Source of the DNA: Acidobacteriota bacterium
GTDB lineage: Bacteria > Acidobacteriota > UBA4820
DNA length: 64,000 bases
Assembly: GCA_029559035.1 (NCBI GenBank)
Contig: JAKQCT010000032.1
Span: 53,368-117,367 of the forward strand
Direction: 5' to 3'
Part shown: in pieces, positions 16,822 to 26,438 of the stretch
Numbering within the stretch: position 1 is the first letter of the stretch
Layout: each line of letters begins with the position of its first letter
Notes under the pieces: generated by a model
Told to the model about the DNA's origin: nothing
The model's database searches: none
What the model saw: only the letters and a program-made list of their open reading frames with translations
Translations under genes and position numbers: made by a program

Positions 16822-19800
16822 CTACTGAAGCTCTCTCCACCATATCGGCGCCGGAACGCCCGAGCCGGCTTCGATCTTCAGGCCGGGAACTTTGGATATC
16901 GTGGCCTTCTTGCCTTCCCCGACGCCGGACTTGGCGACGACCACGTCGGTTCCGACTATCGCGAAGCCCGAAACCGCGCCCGAACCGGCGCTGTATGAGG
17001 TGGTTGAAGCTGTCGGAGCTCCCAAATTATCGAGTTCTATGGTCATTTTCACGATGATGCTGGTTCCGGCGCAGTCATCCGTGTCCGGATCATAGAGGCT
17101 CCAGACGGCGACGACAGGAAGAGAATCCTTGGTCGGGATGAGCAGGAGAGGCCCGACAGTGGGCTGGGTCCTCGCCCCCGTGGTTCCGGTCGATGTGGTC
17201 CCGTCCTCGTTGGTGATCGTGTAGTCGATCCCCTTCATCAACACCCGGGTGACTCTGCTGCTCGGGACCGGGCTGGTGCTCCACGGTTTCTGAACCGCCA
17301 CCCACATGGACGGCTGGAAATATCCGTTCGAGCCCACGTTCTTGCCTGTGACATCGGTATCTTTTTCGTAATAGGTTCCGCTGGCGAAGGTGTAGATGTC
17401 GTATGAATCCGTCCCCTTTTTGTAACCAGAAACGGCGGGCGGATAGTAGATGGGCTGGGAGGAACCGGCTATGGCGCTTGCGTCCACGCCTATGGTGAAG
17501 GTTCCGGCGTTCCAGTCATAGAACCAAAGCCTGCCGTGAAGGTCGGCCTGAACTCCGAGGTCGGCAAGGTTGTCCGCGTAATACGCCCGGGCAGTTGTCT
17601 GGTAAACGACCGAATCGGCGAAAGCCTGGTTCCTCATGTAGGGCGTCGGAGAGGAATCGGCCGAGATGGCCCTCGACTGAAGGGAACCGTCGACGGGATT
17701 GAAGTTGAAAACATAAGGAGAGGTCGTGTTGCTTACAGAATCATACCCGGTTCCGAATATCCCTTCAAAGGACGTTGAACTGCTCGAACCGAACGCAGGG
17801 ACGCTCCAGCTTTTTTTCAGCTCCGGACACGATTCCTGAGTATGGTGCCACAGGACGGACACGGGATTGACGGGCGGATCCTGAATCAGCTTCCCGAACG
17901 GGTCGGAGATGTCGATCGCCGCGACCATTTCCCCGCCGGGGCCTTCGGTCAGATACAGCATCGTCCTCCATTTCGCCTCGGATGGAAAATATACATCCCC
18001 ATATCTCGGAGAATTGGCCACCCCGTAAATATGGTCCTTGGGCCTTTTCTCCTGGCCGGTAACCGATATTCCGGCGACGAAGTTGTCGTAAAGCTCCGTC
18101 TGCATCGCCAGAAGGTTGGGCGGAAGGATCGCGAACAGCTCCGTTCCGGCCGGATAGGTGTCACCTCCGATTTCCGTTTCCTCTATTAAAAATACGTGCA
18201 GCATTCCGTCGTCAGAACCGGAATAAAGAAGGGTTTTCCTGCCGCCGTAGGCGTTCACGAAATCGGCGTGGCTCTGGTCCACTGTCCCCTGGGTGTAGGA
18301 TTCCGGAGCGATCACGAGCGTGGGCGTCGAGTTCACTACACCTCCCATCTTCCAGCTCCTCGAAACCCCGCTGCCGTTGTTGCCTTTGATGAAATCCACC
18401 ACCTGGGTTGTCATCTTGCTTGTATTGAAACCGGTCGTAAAATCGGCCGCGATCGCCTTCAGCAGTGAAAGGCTCGAGTCCTTGACCTCGACGAGGTTGT
18501 TAGATCCGTCCCAGGTGTATATCTTTCTCGAAGTGGAAGCCTGAGCGGTGACGACTTCCCCGGCATCCCACATCAGGTCTCCGCTGTCGGAGTTATAGCA
18601 GTAGAGGTGGCCGTTCCACTCAGGGAACTGCGCTGTCGTAAGGAAGACCTGGCTGCCAGCTGACGACGTCCCGGGGTTGGCTACCGGGGACGAGGTGGTG
18701 TAATCCCCTGTCCCCAGCCCCGCCACGATGTCGGCAAACGCGTCGGCGAGCGCCTGAGAGTCCGTGGCGAAATAGCCGTAGTTGAGACCGGTCGAGGAGG
18801 GGTCGTTCCTGTTGTAGTTGGAGTAGTTGAACTCGTTCTCCTGAAGCGTTGTGTAGTGGACCTTTCCGGGATAGGGATCGCTCGAGGTCTCCGTGTAGGT
18901 GTTCATCTTCGGCAGCCTGGCGAGGTCTCCGGAGGTCTTGTAACCCGCGTCGCCCAGGGGCGAGCTGGCATCTGTCCTTCCCATGTAGGAGTTGAAATTC
19001 ACCTCGCAGGGGCTTATGTCCTCGCTGACGCCGATGCACCAGGTCTTGGCGTCCATCCTGTAGGTCTTTCCGCCATAGGTGACGGTCGCCCTGTAAAGCT
19101 CGTCTATCTTCCCGGGAGGGTAGTCGTCCCAGTTCCTCGAGCTGTCGCGCTTGTTGCAGGTGCTCCACTTATTGTCGCTCGGGTTGCACTGGTTTGACTG
19201 GCCGTCCGTCACCAGCACCATGCCGTATGTCCTTTCGCAGGCGAAGAACTTGTCGTCGCGGTCCACCTTTTTCGATTTGTTTCCGTAGTAGGTGATGGTC
19301 CCTCCCACGGCGGAGGTGGTCAGGAACTCCTTGGCGAAGTTGGAGGCCCCTCTTGTAGGAGTGTTTCCACCAACGTTGAGGCCCCCGTCCGATTGCAACT
19401 GAAAGAGGTTTTCGATGGCGGTGACGTCGCCGCTTTCGCTGAGGTCGAAGAATGTCCTCGCCGTCGCGTCTGTGCAACTGGACTCGTTACCAGAAAAGGT
19501 TACGACCGCCCAGTTGATGTTCTCCTTCGTCTGGCCGATGAGGTCCATCGGCGGATGGGAGATGACGCCCGGCGTTGACTCGGATATGGTGAACGGATAG
19601 CTTGAAGGAGACGTGGTGCTATTCCTGCAGTAATACCATATAGGCTGACTGTTCGCGTCCCTCCGCCAGTAAACCCATCCGCTGTTGACGGTCATGGAGG
19701 ACCATGTGGATTCGGGAATCGTTGTAGGGTCCCATTCGTAAAGGGAGACGGAATTTCCGAGGGTGTTCTTCACGATCGCCATCCTGCTGGCGCCCTTGCC

Positions 19801-20109
19801 CTTCGTTAGGGTAGCGGTGTGCCTGTAGGAGCCCTTGCAGGGATTGCTTGTCGCCTTGTCCCTCGGTCTGTTCCTGACCCAGTAGGGTATTGACCCCTGG
19901 GCATCCACCCCCACGGAGTTCCCATTCATGTCCCACCCCATCGAACCGGAAACGTCGAGGACCAGAAGCAGGTTCGGGTGGGCGAACTGATGGGTTATCT
20001 GAAGCATCGGGTCGTACCCTTCGTTCGCAGGCTGGCAGAGCGAAGCGATGGACGCCAGCATGATAATTCCCGTCAAAAAGATCATCTTTCCTAGCTTTTC
20101 TCCGAACAT
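16822..20109 (-). CDS. pilY1: PilY1-like type IV pilus tip/assembly protein with VWA domain
   Basis: 1095 residues; start at 20109 because GGGAGGTG lies just upstream and a hydrophobic export signal follows (MIFLTGIIMLASIASL). The N-terminal half is a von Willebrand A-like region with the MIDAS motif LLLVLDVSGSMGWD and a later VTDGQSNQC. The C-terminal half is a PilY1-type beta-propeller containing LLYSGSDDGMLHVF. PilY1 proteins act with minor pilins to prime pilus assembly and mediate adhesion or surface sensing. It is the last gene of the minor pilin operon (pilX stop 20157). A terminator follows at 16771-16801. The VWA region carries many Cys. Confidence 0.9.
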   Translation of the reverse strand: MFGEKLGKMIFLTGIIMLASIASLCQPANEGYDPMLQITHQFAHPNLLLVLDVSGSMGWDMNGNSVGVDAQGSIPYWVRNRPRDKATSNPCKGSYRHTATLTKGKGASRMAIVKNTLGNSVSLYEWDPTTIPESTWSSMTVNSGWVYWRRDANSQPIWYYCRNSTTSPSSYPFTISESTPGVISHPPMDLIGQTKENINWAVVTFSGNESSCTDATARTFFDLSESGDVTAIENLFQLQSDGGLNVGGNTPTRGASNFAKEFLTTSAVGGTITYYGNKSKKVDRDDKFFACERTYGMVLVTDGQSNQCNPSDNKWSTCNKRDSSRNWDDYPPGKIDELYRATVTYGGKTYRMDAKTWCIGVSEDISPCEVNFNSYMGRTDASSPLGDAGYKTSGDLARLPKMNTYTETSSDPYPGKVHYTTLQENEFNYSNYNRNDPSSTGLNYGYFATDSQALADAFADIVAGLGTGDYTTSSPVANPGTSSAGSQVFLTTAQFPEWNGHLYCYNSDSGDLMWDAGEVVTAQASTSRKIYTWDGSNNLVEVKDSSLSLLKAIAADFTTGFNTSKMTTQVVDFIKGNNGSGVSRSWKMGGVVNSTPTLVIAPESYTQGTVDQSHADFVNAYGGRKTLLYSGSDDGMLHVFLIEETEIGGDTYPAGTELFAILPPNLLAMQTELYDNFVAGISVTGQEKRPKDHIYGVANSPRYGDVYFPSEAKWRTMLYLTEGPGGEMVAAIDISDPFGKLIQDPPVNPVSVLWHHTQESCPELKKSWSVPAFGSSSSTSFEGIFGTGYDSVSNTTSPYVFNFNPVDGSLQSRAISADSSPTPYMRNQAFADSVVYQTTARAYYADNLADLGVQADLHGRLWFYDWNAGTFTIGVDASAIAGSSQPIYYPPAVSGYKKGTDSYDIYTFASGTYYEKDTDVTGKNVGSNGYFQPSMWVAVQKPWSTSPVPSSRVTRVLMKGIDYTITNEDGTTSTGTTGARTQPTVGPLLLIPTKDSLPVVAVWSLYDPDTDDCAGTSIIVKMTIELDNLGAPTASTTSYSAGSGAVSGFAIVGTDVVVAKSGVGEGKKATISKVPGLKIEAGSGVPAPIWWRELQ

Positions 20110-20156
20110 GTCACACCTCCCGAACGACTCAAGCGCGGGACAAAGCGCCTTAATCA

Positions 20157-20804
20157 TCAGTCACCGTATCCGACGGAACTCGTTCCGCCCATGTTGACGC
20201 CTTTCTGGCCGGTGCCGATGCCTCCGCCTGCTCCCGGAAATATCTGTTCCTCTATGACCTTTCTGACCACCTGCCCGAGCGGGGTCACTACGAGCCCCAC
20301 GGACACCACATTTATCTTGTTGTCGGTGTCCACCGTTTGGTTGACTTCTTCCGCGTTGTTCCGGACAAAGACGCTGTAGGTCGAAACGTATCCGCTCGCG
20401 TTATCCACAAGGATACCTCTCATTTCCCCTGCGGGCACCTGGATCCCCCCGCTGGACGGATCAATTATGATTAGAGCGGGATCATCGTGCTCAAGCACGT
20501 CGGCGTCCACCAAAACGACGCCGTTGAAGCCCCCGCCGGGGACCTCGAATGTGTTGTAGGTTGTCTGCGAGGTGTTGATGGCGTTGGTGATGTAGGCGGT
20601 ATTGGCGGAATACCCGTCCACGATGGACCTTTCCGCCTCCCGAAGCCCCATCTCCGCGCAATAGAACGCCGCCTTTTCCATCCTTGCCACGTTGGAGATC
20701 CTCTCTTCCGTCGTCATGAAGAAGAGGGACGCCACTCCCACCATAGTGAGGACCAGCACCACGAGAATGACCGAAATCAAAGCGCTTCCTTTTTCTTTAC
20801 GCAT
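20157..20804 (-). CDS. pilX: PilX-like minor pilin assembly protein
   Basis: 215 residues. The N-terminus MRKEKGSALISVILVVLVLTMVGVA has the class III signal of PilX proteins: short basic leader, Gly at the cleavage site, hydrophobic helix, then TTEERISNVARMEKAAFYCAEMGL, a hallmark of the PilX N-terminal region. The remainder is variable. It lies between pilW-like (4 bp upstream) and pilY1, the canonical order in fimT-pilV-pilW-pilX-pilY1 clusters. It is processed by the prepilin peptidase (not in this window) and inserted at the pilus tip complex. Confidence 0.88.
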   Translation of the reverse strand: MRKEKGSALISVILVVLVLTMVGVASLFFMTTEERISNVARMEKAAFYCAEMGLREAERSIVDGYSANTAYITNAINTSQTTYNTFEVPGGGFNGVVLVDADVLEHDDPALIIIDPSSGGIQVPAGEMRGILVDNASGYVSTYSVFVRNNAEEVNQTVDTDNKINVVSVGLVVTPLGQVVRKVIEEQIFPGAGGGIGTGQKGVNMGGTSSVGYGD

Positions 20805-20807
20805 GGC

Positions 20808-21986
20808 TCAACTCCCCAGATTCCTGTTTCTTATCATTACGGTGGATGTTAGCCGATAGTGATAGAACCTGTCCGTGTTGGGATCCTCGGCCCTGTCTTC
20901 CGAAGCCGGCCTGAAAAATTTCGCCCTTTCCATGAGCGGGACCGGCGTGTTGGCTCTCGAGACTACGGATACTCTCATTCCCATTACGTTCGTGACATCG
21001 TGCGCAGGCATGCCGCCGCCAACCCCGTCCTGCCTGGGGACGTTTCCCGTCGTGGGCAGAAGATTGGCGGCGCTGTCGTTCCATATCGTGCCGTCGTTGT
21101 AGATGTAGGCAATCTGCAGATCCTCGATGCCTTCGAGTAGGCCGAAGAAGCTCAGGTCAGGGTTGGACGGATCGAACATGCCCCTCTTCTGCTGAAGTTC
21201 GCAGGTAAGGGGGTCGGCCGGATCGGTCCTCTGTACCCTGAAAGCGAGATAAGTCAGGCCTCCTCCTATGTGGCAGGGCTTGGTGACATTCTTGGAGCTC
21301 GGAGGATTGACGTGGTCGGACTGGCCGGGCGTACAGGTTACATGAATGATCTCGTCGTTCGCGTCCGAGCATGTGCTTTGCTGAAATCCGGTTATGACAA
21401 GGTAGGTCCAGCTTCCGTCCACATCGCTGTAAACCTGCAGGACATCGCTGCAGCATCCGGCTCCGTTCGCGCAGGGCTGGCAGGCGCCAGTTATTTCCTT
21501 GAAAAGCTGAAGGTTCAGCGCGTCATTCGGACAGCCGTCCTTGAAGTTGACGTAAAGGTTTGAAGCCTTCGCGATAGGCTGGGAGTCGGGATTCCATTTG
21601 GTTATGTTGATATTGAGAATGTTCGTCGCGTATCCTATCGTAAGTATGTCGGACCCCGGTTCGGCGAGATTGGCATCCTGAACGTTGTTGTACGTCACCT
21701 GAACGTCGTTGTCGCCCTCGTCCTTGACCCAGACCGGAATGCAGTTGGGATTGTCCGCCTTGTAGTTGAGGTCGGTCGCCGCCCTGATGTAGCTGCCGAC
21801 ATAGTCTATGGCCCTCCTTGCGTTCTGTCTCGGCTCAGCGAACTGCCTTTGCCTCTGAGCGAAATTTTTCATGGAAAAAAGGAGACTCATGGAAAGGACA
21901 AGGACTATCACCAGGATCGTCAGGGATATCGTGAGTTCGATGAGCGTGAAACCCTTTTCGCCGCGTTTTTGACATCTGCTCGACAT
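20808..21986 (-). CDS. pilW: PilW-like minor prepilin
   Basis: 392 residues from the ATG at 21986, preceded by GGGAGGAAA; the ATG at 22070 lacks an SD and would put extra residues before the signal. Type IV prepilin motif: RGEKGFTLIELTISLTILVIV, with cleavage after Gly and Glu at mature position 5. Contains Cys-rich stretches (GACQPCANGAGCC). PilW members are long minor pilins that, with PilV, PilX and FimT, form the priming complex under PilY1. Cotranscribed with its neighbours. Confidence 0.85.
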   Translation of the reverse strand: MSSRCQKRGEKGFTLIELTISLTILVIVLVLSMSLLFSMKNFAQRQRQFAEPRQNARRAIDYVGSYIRAATDLNYKADNPNCIPVWVKDEGDNDVQVTYNNVQDANLAEPGSDILTIGYATNILNINITKWNPDSQPIAKASNLYVNFKDGCPNDALNLQLFKEITGACQPCANGAGCCSDVLQVYSDVDGSWTYLVITGFQQSTCSDANDEIIHVTCTPGQSDHVNPPSSKNVTKPCHIGGGLTYLAFRVQRTDPADPLTCELQQKRGMFDPSNPDLSFFGLLEGIEDLQIAYIYNDGTIWNDSAANLLPTTGNVPRQDGVGGGMPAHDVTNVMGMRVSVVSRANTPVPLMERAKFFRPASEDRAEDPNTDRFYHYRLTSTVMIRNRNLGS

Positions 21987-22038
21987 GTCGTTTCCTCCCG
22001 AGACTTGGCTCTTCGAGGTTATCGGGCCTCTGTCATAG

Positions 22039-22575
22039 TCATAGGCCCGGCATCTGCGTGACATATTCAACCCTCCTGAGATTCGGGCGGTCGTCGTACG
22101 GATCCTCGCCCGCTTCTATCTTCGCAGCTTCAACCGCCGTGACGGTAAGGTTCCAGACCGACGCGCCGCTCAGCAGCAACTGTTGGTTCATTCTGTAATA
22201 AAGACGGTACTTGGCCCCTTCTTCCTCGACGACGTTCGCTCCCGCGGGGCCCCAGTAAGCCCAGCCATCATCGCCGGACTCGTAGGGCAGCGGGTAGACG
22301 AAGCCGTCATTGAACGTTATCCCGCTGTTCAGGGGCGGGTTTCCCGTCGAAACGATGATCAGCCTCGCCATCCTTATGTTCTCCGCCACCTGCTGGCACT
22401 TGTATGCCTGCAGAGTCTTCAGAGAAGATTTCTGATTTATGACGAAAGCTGCGGAAAACATCTGCAGGATCCCGATCAGCAGGACCATCAGGACAAAAAG
22501 GGCGATCAGGACTTCAACCAGTGAAGAGCCTTTTTCGCCGGCACGGATTTTCTTGCTTGGCAAAAAGCTATCCAT
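22039..22575 (-). CDS. pilV: PilV-like minor prepilin
   Basis: 178 residues. Prepilin motif AGEKGSSLVEVLIALFVLMVLLI with Gly at the cleavage site and Glu at mature position 5 (SSLVE), as in PilV. The mature region includes AYKCQQVAENIRMARL, also typical of this group. Located between the FimT-like gene (15 bp) and pilW (52 bp) in the same operon. Acts in the type IV pilus minor pilin complex in the inner membrane and periplasm. Confidence 0.85.
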   Translation of the reverse strand: MDSFLPSKKIRAGEKGSSLVEVLIALFVLMVLLIGILQMFSAAFVINQKSSLKTLQAYKCQQVAENIRMARLIIVSTGNPPLNSGITFNDGFVYPLPYESGDDGWAYWGPAGANVVEEEGAKYRLYYRMNQQLLLSGASVWNLTVTAVEAAKIEAGEDPYDDRPNLRRVEYVTQMPGL

Positions 22576-22590
22576 TTTTTGAGCCTCCCG

Positions 22591-23271
22591 TCAGTACATG
22601 ATGCTCTCTTGCCTTGTATGCCAGAGAGCCGAAATCGTTATGTCGTGTCTGATTTTAGGATGAAGGTCTTCGTTCACCATTTCCTGGTGCGTGATCGAGA
22701 TGACTGTAGGCCCCATGATCTGATTCGGGCCGTTCGGGTCGAACGGGAGCCCTCTCGGATCGCAAAGCATCAGGAAATCACCTGCGATAGCGGGATGAGC
22801 AGGCCAGTTGTTCGGGCCGGGCCACACCGGTCCCGGGTTCAGAGGCGATCCCGCCGGAGAAAGGACAAGGTCGTCAGGCAACTGAATCCGCTCGGTCCTC
22901 AGGTATCGGTCGTCATTTCCACTGGAGGGGGCGCCCGGGGGCTCCTCCCACGGGTTTGCGAGGTTGTAGTCAAGGATGTCGTCCCTGTTGGTATCGGCGA
23001 TCAGATAGCAGTACCACCATTGACTCCCCCCTTGGGGAGAGTTGCCGCGGTGGAGCCACACGAAAACCCCGCAGGACCTTTCCCTGGCGTGGACCGAGGC
23101 GCTTTCGATAAAGCTTTGGAGCTGGTTGGCCGCGGCTTCCAGCCTCTGCTTCTTGAGTGTCTTGCTGACGCTCACCGTTGCGACCGCAGCGATTATCGAT
23201 ATGATCGCCAAGACGGTGAGCATTTCTATGAGAGTGAATCCTTTTTCCCGTTTTCCCACGGCTGCTGCCAT
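22591..23271 (-). CDS. fimT: FimT/GspH-like minor prepilin
   Basis: 226 residues, with GGAGGAG just upstream of the ATG. Prepilin motif REKGFTLIEMLTVLAIISIIAA: basic leader, Gly cleavage site, Glu5. The mature region (SKTLKKQRLEAAANQLQSFI, then a GspH-like beta region) matches FimT/GspH pseudopilins. It is the first gene of the pilus operon, preceded by an extended -10 promoter at 23300-23329. The assembly ATPases, secretin and major pilin are not in the window, so this is an accessory cluster. Confidence 0.85.
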   Translation of the reverse strand: MAAAVGKREKGFTLIEMLTVLAIISIIAAVATVSVSKTLKKQRLEAAANQLQSFIESASVHARERSCGVFVWLHRGNSPQGGSQWWYCYLIADTNRDDILDYNLANPWEEPPGAPSSGNDDRYLRTERIQLPDDLVLSPAGSPLNPGPVWPGPNNWPAHPAIAGDFLMLCDPRGLPFDPNGPNQIMGPTVISITHQEMVNEDLHPKIRHDITISALWHTRQESIMY

Positions 23272-23299
23272 TTTCTCCTCCGTTCTTCTTTAAGCAAAT

Positions 23300-23329
23300 G
23301 TTATACCACAGCGACTGCTTTGCTGGCAA
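23300..23329 (-). promoter_or_regulatory. Promoter of the minor pilin operon
   Basis: Minus strand TTGCCA (23329-23324), 18-bp spacer, TATAAC (23305-23300) preceded by TGG (extended -10). The start point would be about 20 bp upstream of the fimT SD. Confidence 0.55.
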
Positions 23330-23388
23330 AGGAGTTGACGGGATGCCGGAGAAAGCTAAAGCAAATATTGTTACTTATTGTTACATCT

Positions 23389-24036
23389 TTATCCGGCAAT
23401 GACTACGGCATCTGCCTTTGAAAAAGCCGACATCTCCGTGGCAAGTTCCTCCGCCGCCTCCCTGAGCCCGGCGGACATTCCATTCGGCGAATAGATCACA
23501 GCGAGGGCTTCCGTCGTGCCTTCGTCCACCTTTGTCTTTTGGCAGTCCTTCACTGGAGTCGCGAGAGGTTCGTCCGAGGGCAGCGCAGATGTCAGGAGCA
23601 GGTCCTGGAGCTGAAGCACCTGCCCGGAGCGGTTGAAGACGAACGATTCGCCCTCCCTTCCGCGCCTCAGCCTGAAGGAAACCGTACCGGCCTTCCCCGT
23701 ATCGATGAGCGAGATCGGGAGCTGGGACCCCAGGGAGACGAAGTTGAGCGCGTCCACCGCGTTGTTTATCGAAGGGAACGATCCCTCCCGGGCGGATTCC
23801 AGCAGGTATTCGCTGGCAGGTTTTCCCCTCCCCGAAGGCTTGTATCTCCCGAAACGGAGGATCGCGCGGACCGTTTTTTTCGCGTCCTCTTCTCCGCCGA
23901 AAGGCTGCCGGAGCTTCTCGATCCTCTGCCCGATCCTTTTTGTGAGTCCTTCGGGCGCGGGGCCGATGCGGAGTTCTTCTATCCTGACGACCCCTATGGA
24001 AACATTCTCTATGGCTATATCAACTCTTGCGTCCAA
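23389..24036 (-). CDS. B3/B4 domain (PheT-like) protein
   Basis: 215 residues. Resembles the B3/B4 domain of phenylalanyl-tRNA synthetase beta, found as stand-alone proteins. The core AILRFGRYKPSGRGKPASEY ... SINNAVDALNFVSL ... PISLIDTGKAG is typical. Stand-alone members are suspected to bind or edit mischarged aminoacyl-tRNA, but the role is not settled. The start is TTG at 24036 with AGGAGG upstream; it overlaps the 3' end of rsmB by 17 bp, so the two are coupled. It is the last gene of the def-fmt-rsmB translation operon. Confidence 0.82.
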   Translation of the reverse strand: MDARVDIAIENVSIGVVRIEELRIGPAPEGLTKRIGQRIEKLRQPFGGEEDAKKTVRAILRFGRYKPSGRGKPASEYLLESAREGSFPSINNAVDALNFVSLGSQLPISLIDTGKAGTVSFRLRRGREGESFVFNRSGQVLQLQDLLLTSALPSDEPLATPVKDCQKTKVDEGTTEALAVIYSPNGMSAGLREAAEELATEMSAFSKADAVVIAG

Positions 24037-25528
24037 TTTTCCTCCTGAAAAGCGCCGCGAAGAAGCCGTCCCCAGCGTGGCGGTGGGGAAAAAGGTAAAC
24101 GAGGTGTTCCTCCGGGAACGCCAGCGCGCTTCGCAGCGGTTCTTCCATCTTTATCTTCTCGGCCGAGAAACCGGGGCACTTCTCCATGAAAGCGGCCGCC
24201 ACGGCGGTCGTTTCCTCTTCCTCCGCCGAGCAGACGGAGTAAAGGAGGAAACCGCCTTCCCTTAAGGTTTCCGAGGCGTTGACGAGCATTTTGAGCTGTC
24301 TCGCGCCTTCGAGGCGGAACCTTTCCCTCGTAGCCTGCCACCTGAGCTCCGGCGCCCTTTTTATCGTCCCCATCGAGGAGCACGGAGCATCGAGGACGCA
24401 GGCGTCGAACTCGCTTTTGAAGGGAAGGCTCTTCTCCGCGTCGGCGACCACGGGAAAGATGTTGCCGGCTCGGAACCTCGCGATGTTCTCGCGGAGAAGC
24501 TCCACCCTCTTCCTTGAAATGTCCGATGCCGTCACGGAAACTCCGCTCCCCGTCCTTTTCGAGATCAGGAGGCTCTTGGTCCCCGGCGCGGCGCAGAGGT
24601 CAAGCACCTTCGCCCCTTCCTTCAGCGAGGGGAGGATCGCCGCAGGGAGCTGGGAAGCCGGGTCGCAGATGTAGAAGAGGCCGTTTAGAAAAGCCTCGCT
24701 GTCGGCAGGATTCCTTCCTTTCACCCTGAACGTCAGCGGGAAGAGGCCGTCCTCCTCCAGCCTGTAGCCCTCCCTCTCGAGGACAGGCCTCGCCGCCATC
24801 AGGTCCTTTGAAGAAAAGAAGACTATGGAATTCTGCGCAGGGCGGTTCATCGACTCGATCAGCGCTTCGCCTTCCGCCGGGCCGAACCTTGAAAGATACC
24901 GTTCTACGAGCCACGGGGGCATCCCGTACTTGAAGGACAGCGACAGGGGCGGAGAGTACCGGTAAGGCAGGGAGAGAAGTTCGTCCTTCCTCTTGGAGAT
25001 GTTCCTCAGAACGGTGTTCACGAAACCTGCCGCGGGTTTCATCCCGGCGGACTTGGCCGCCTCGACGCATTCGTTCACGGCGGCGTAAACGGGGATCCTG
25101 TCGAGGTAGAATATCTGGTAGGCGCCGACCCTCAGAAGCGACAACAGGAAGGGATCGGTCTCCTCTATCCCTTTCTTGAGGAATTCCTTTATCGATAGGT
25201 CGAGGACGGGAAGGTTCCTCAGGCACCCCGAGACGATCTCCTTGATGAGGGCCCTGTCGCTCTCCCTCGTGACCTTCTTCTGCCGCTGGTCCAGCTTGGA
25301 TTTGAGCTTCGCGCCCTTGTTCAGCACCTCGTCGAGGATCTCAGCCGAGAGCGCCCTGAGGTTAAGCACCGCCGGCGGAACCGCCGCGGAGGGCTGGACC
25401 TCCGCCGGTCGAGGGCGGCGCGGAGGCTTCTTCACGAAAGGCCTTCCGCCTTTCGATTCATGAAGCCCGCTCTTCGACGGCCTCCTCGTGTTCCTAGATC
25501 CTGCGTCCCGGCCCGATCCTGAACCCAC
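24020..25528 (-). CDS. rsmB: 16S rRNA m5C967 methyltransferase RsmB
   Basis: 502 residues. N-terminal NusB-like RNA-binding domain (about 55-190), then a Rossmann methyltransferase domain with the SAM motif VLDLCAAPGTKSLL, the catalytic-region motif DAPCSSMGTIKRAPELRW and the nucleophile Cys in YSVCSAEEEE. Methylates C967 of 16S rRNA. The start is GTG at 25528 with GGAGGAG upstream, overlapping the fmt 3' end by 35 bp. The first 50 residues are basic and Pro-rich, an extension compared with typical RsmB. Order def-fmt-rsmB is widely conserved. Confidence 0.93.
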   Translation of the reverse strand: MGSGSGRDAGSRNTRRPSKSGLHESKGGRPFVKKPPRRPRPAEVQPSAAVPPAVLNLRALSAEILDEVLNKGAKLKSKLDQRQKKVTRESDRALIKEIVSGCLRNLPVLDLSIKEFLKKGIEETDPFLLSLLRVGAYQIFYLDRIPVYAAVNECVEAAKSAGMKPAAGFVNTVLRNISKRKDELLSLPYRYSPPLSLSFKYGMPPWLVERYLSRFGPAEGEALIESMNRPAQNSIVFFSSKDLMAARPVLEREGYRLEEDGLFPLTFRVKGRNPADSEAFLNGLFYICDPASQLPAAILPSLKEGAKVLDLCAAPGTKSLLISKRTGSGVSVTASDISRKRVELLRENIARFRAGNIFPVVADAEKSLPFKSEFDACVLDAPCSSMGTIKRAPELRWQATRERFRLEGARQLKMLVNASETLREGGFLLYSVCSAEEEETTAVAAAFMEKCPGFSAEKIKMEEPLRSALAFPEEHLVYLFPHRHAGDGFFAALFRRKIGRKS

Positions 25529-26438
25529 GCAAAAACTCCTCCGAGGGGAGCGGCTTCTTGCCTTCCCTCTGCACTCTGTTCAGATATATTGAAGATGATC
25601 CGCCGGTAGCCACCAGCAGTTTCACGGATGGAAGGACCTCGCCCGGCTCTTTTCCGGCCGTTTCCGGCCCCGGTTCCGCCTCGATCACGTTTATCCTTTC
25701 GCCTTCGACGAAGAAGTGCGCCCTGGGCCACGGATCGAAAGCCCTGACCATGAGCTCGATCTCCCCCGCGCTCTTTTCGAAGGAGATGAGGCCGTCCTCC
25801 TTCTTGATCCTCGGAGCGAAAGTGGCCAGGGAATCGTCCTGCGGAGACGGTTCAATTCCTTCCCGTACTATCCTCTCGATGGCTTCGGTTATCAGGGCCG
25901 CTCCCGCCGTCGCCAGCTTCCCGGTAAGCGTTCCGGAGTTGTCGCTCCGCTCTACCGGGATATCTTCGCTCCTGAGGAAAACCGGCCCGGTGTCGAGCCC
26001 CTCATCCATCTTCATTATAGTAACGCCGGTCGCCTGGTCGCCGGCGAGGATGGCGTGCTGGATCGGGGATGCCCCGCGCCACCTGGGCAGGAGCGAAGCG
26101 TGGACGTTGAGACAGCAATATTTCGGGATCTCCAGGACTTCTTTGGGAAGGATCTTTCCGTAGGCGGCGACGACGATGAAATCGGGTTCCAGCTTCTTCA
26201 AGTGATCCGTGACCCCGGGGTCTCTGAGCTTCTTCGGCTGAAGGACCTCTATCCCGTTCGCGATGGCGAGCGCCTTAACGGGGGAGACCAGCTCCCTGTG
26301 GCCCCTGCCCCCAGTTTTGTCCTCGCGGGTGAAGATCGAGAGAGGCTTGTACCCTTTCCCCACGAAGCCCGAAAGGATCACCTCGGCGAACCTCGGAGTC
26401 CCCATGAAGACTATTCTTGCGGGTAGGGGTTCTCCCAT
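25494..26438 (-). CDS. fmt: Methionyl-tRNA formyltransferase
   Basis: 314 residues, usual length. Formylates initiator Met-tRNA using 10-formyl-THF. N-terminal hydrolase domain with RIVFMGTPRFAE; folate/catalytic motif LNVHASLLPRWRGASPIQ; MKMDEGLDTGP with the catalytic Asp. The C-terminal OB-like domain ends near FLRGFRIG. Start ATG at 26438 has GGAAGG upstream and overlaps the def 3' end by 28 bp, supporting coupled translation. The long upstream extension of the frame reads through def and is not part of the protein. Confidence 0.96.
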   Translation of the reverse strand: MGEPLPARIVFMGTPRFAEVILSGFVGKGYKPLSIFTREDKTGGRGHRELVSPVKALAIANGIEVLQPKKLRDPGVTDHLKKLEPDFIVVAAYGKILPKEVLEIPKYCCLNVHASLLPRWRGASPIQHAILAGDQATGVTIMKMDEGLDTGPVFLRSEDIPVERSDNSGTLTGKLATAGAALITEAIERIVREGIEPSPQDDSLATFAPRIKKEDGLISFEKSAGEIELMVRAFDPWPRAHFFVEGERINVIEAEPGPETAGKEPGEVLPSVKLLVATGGSSSIYLNRVQREGKKPLPSEEFLRGFRIGPGRRI

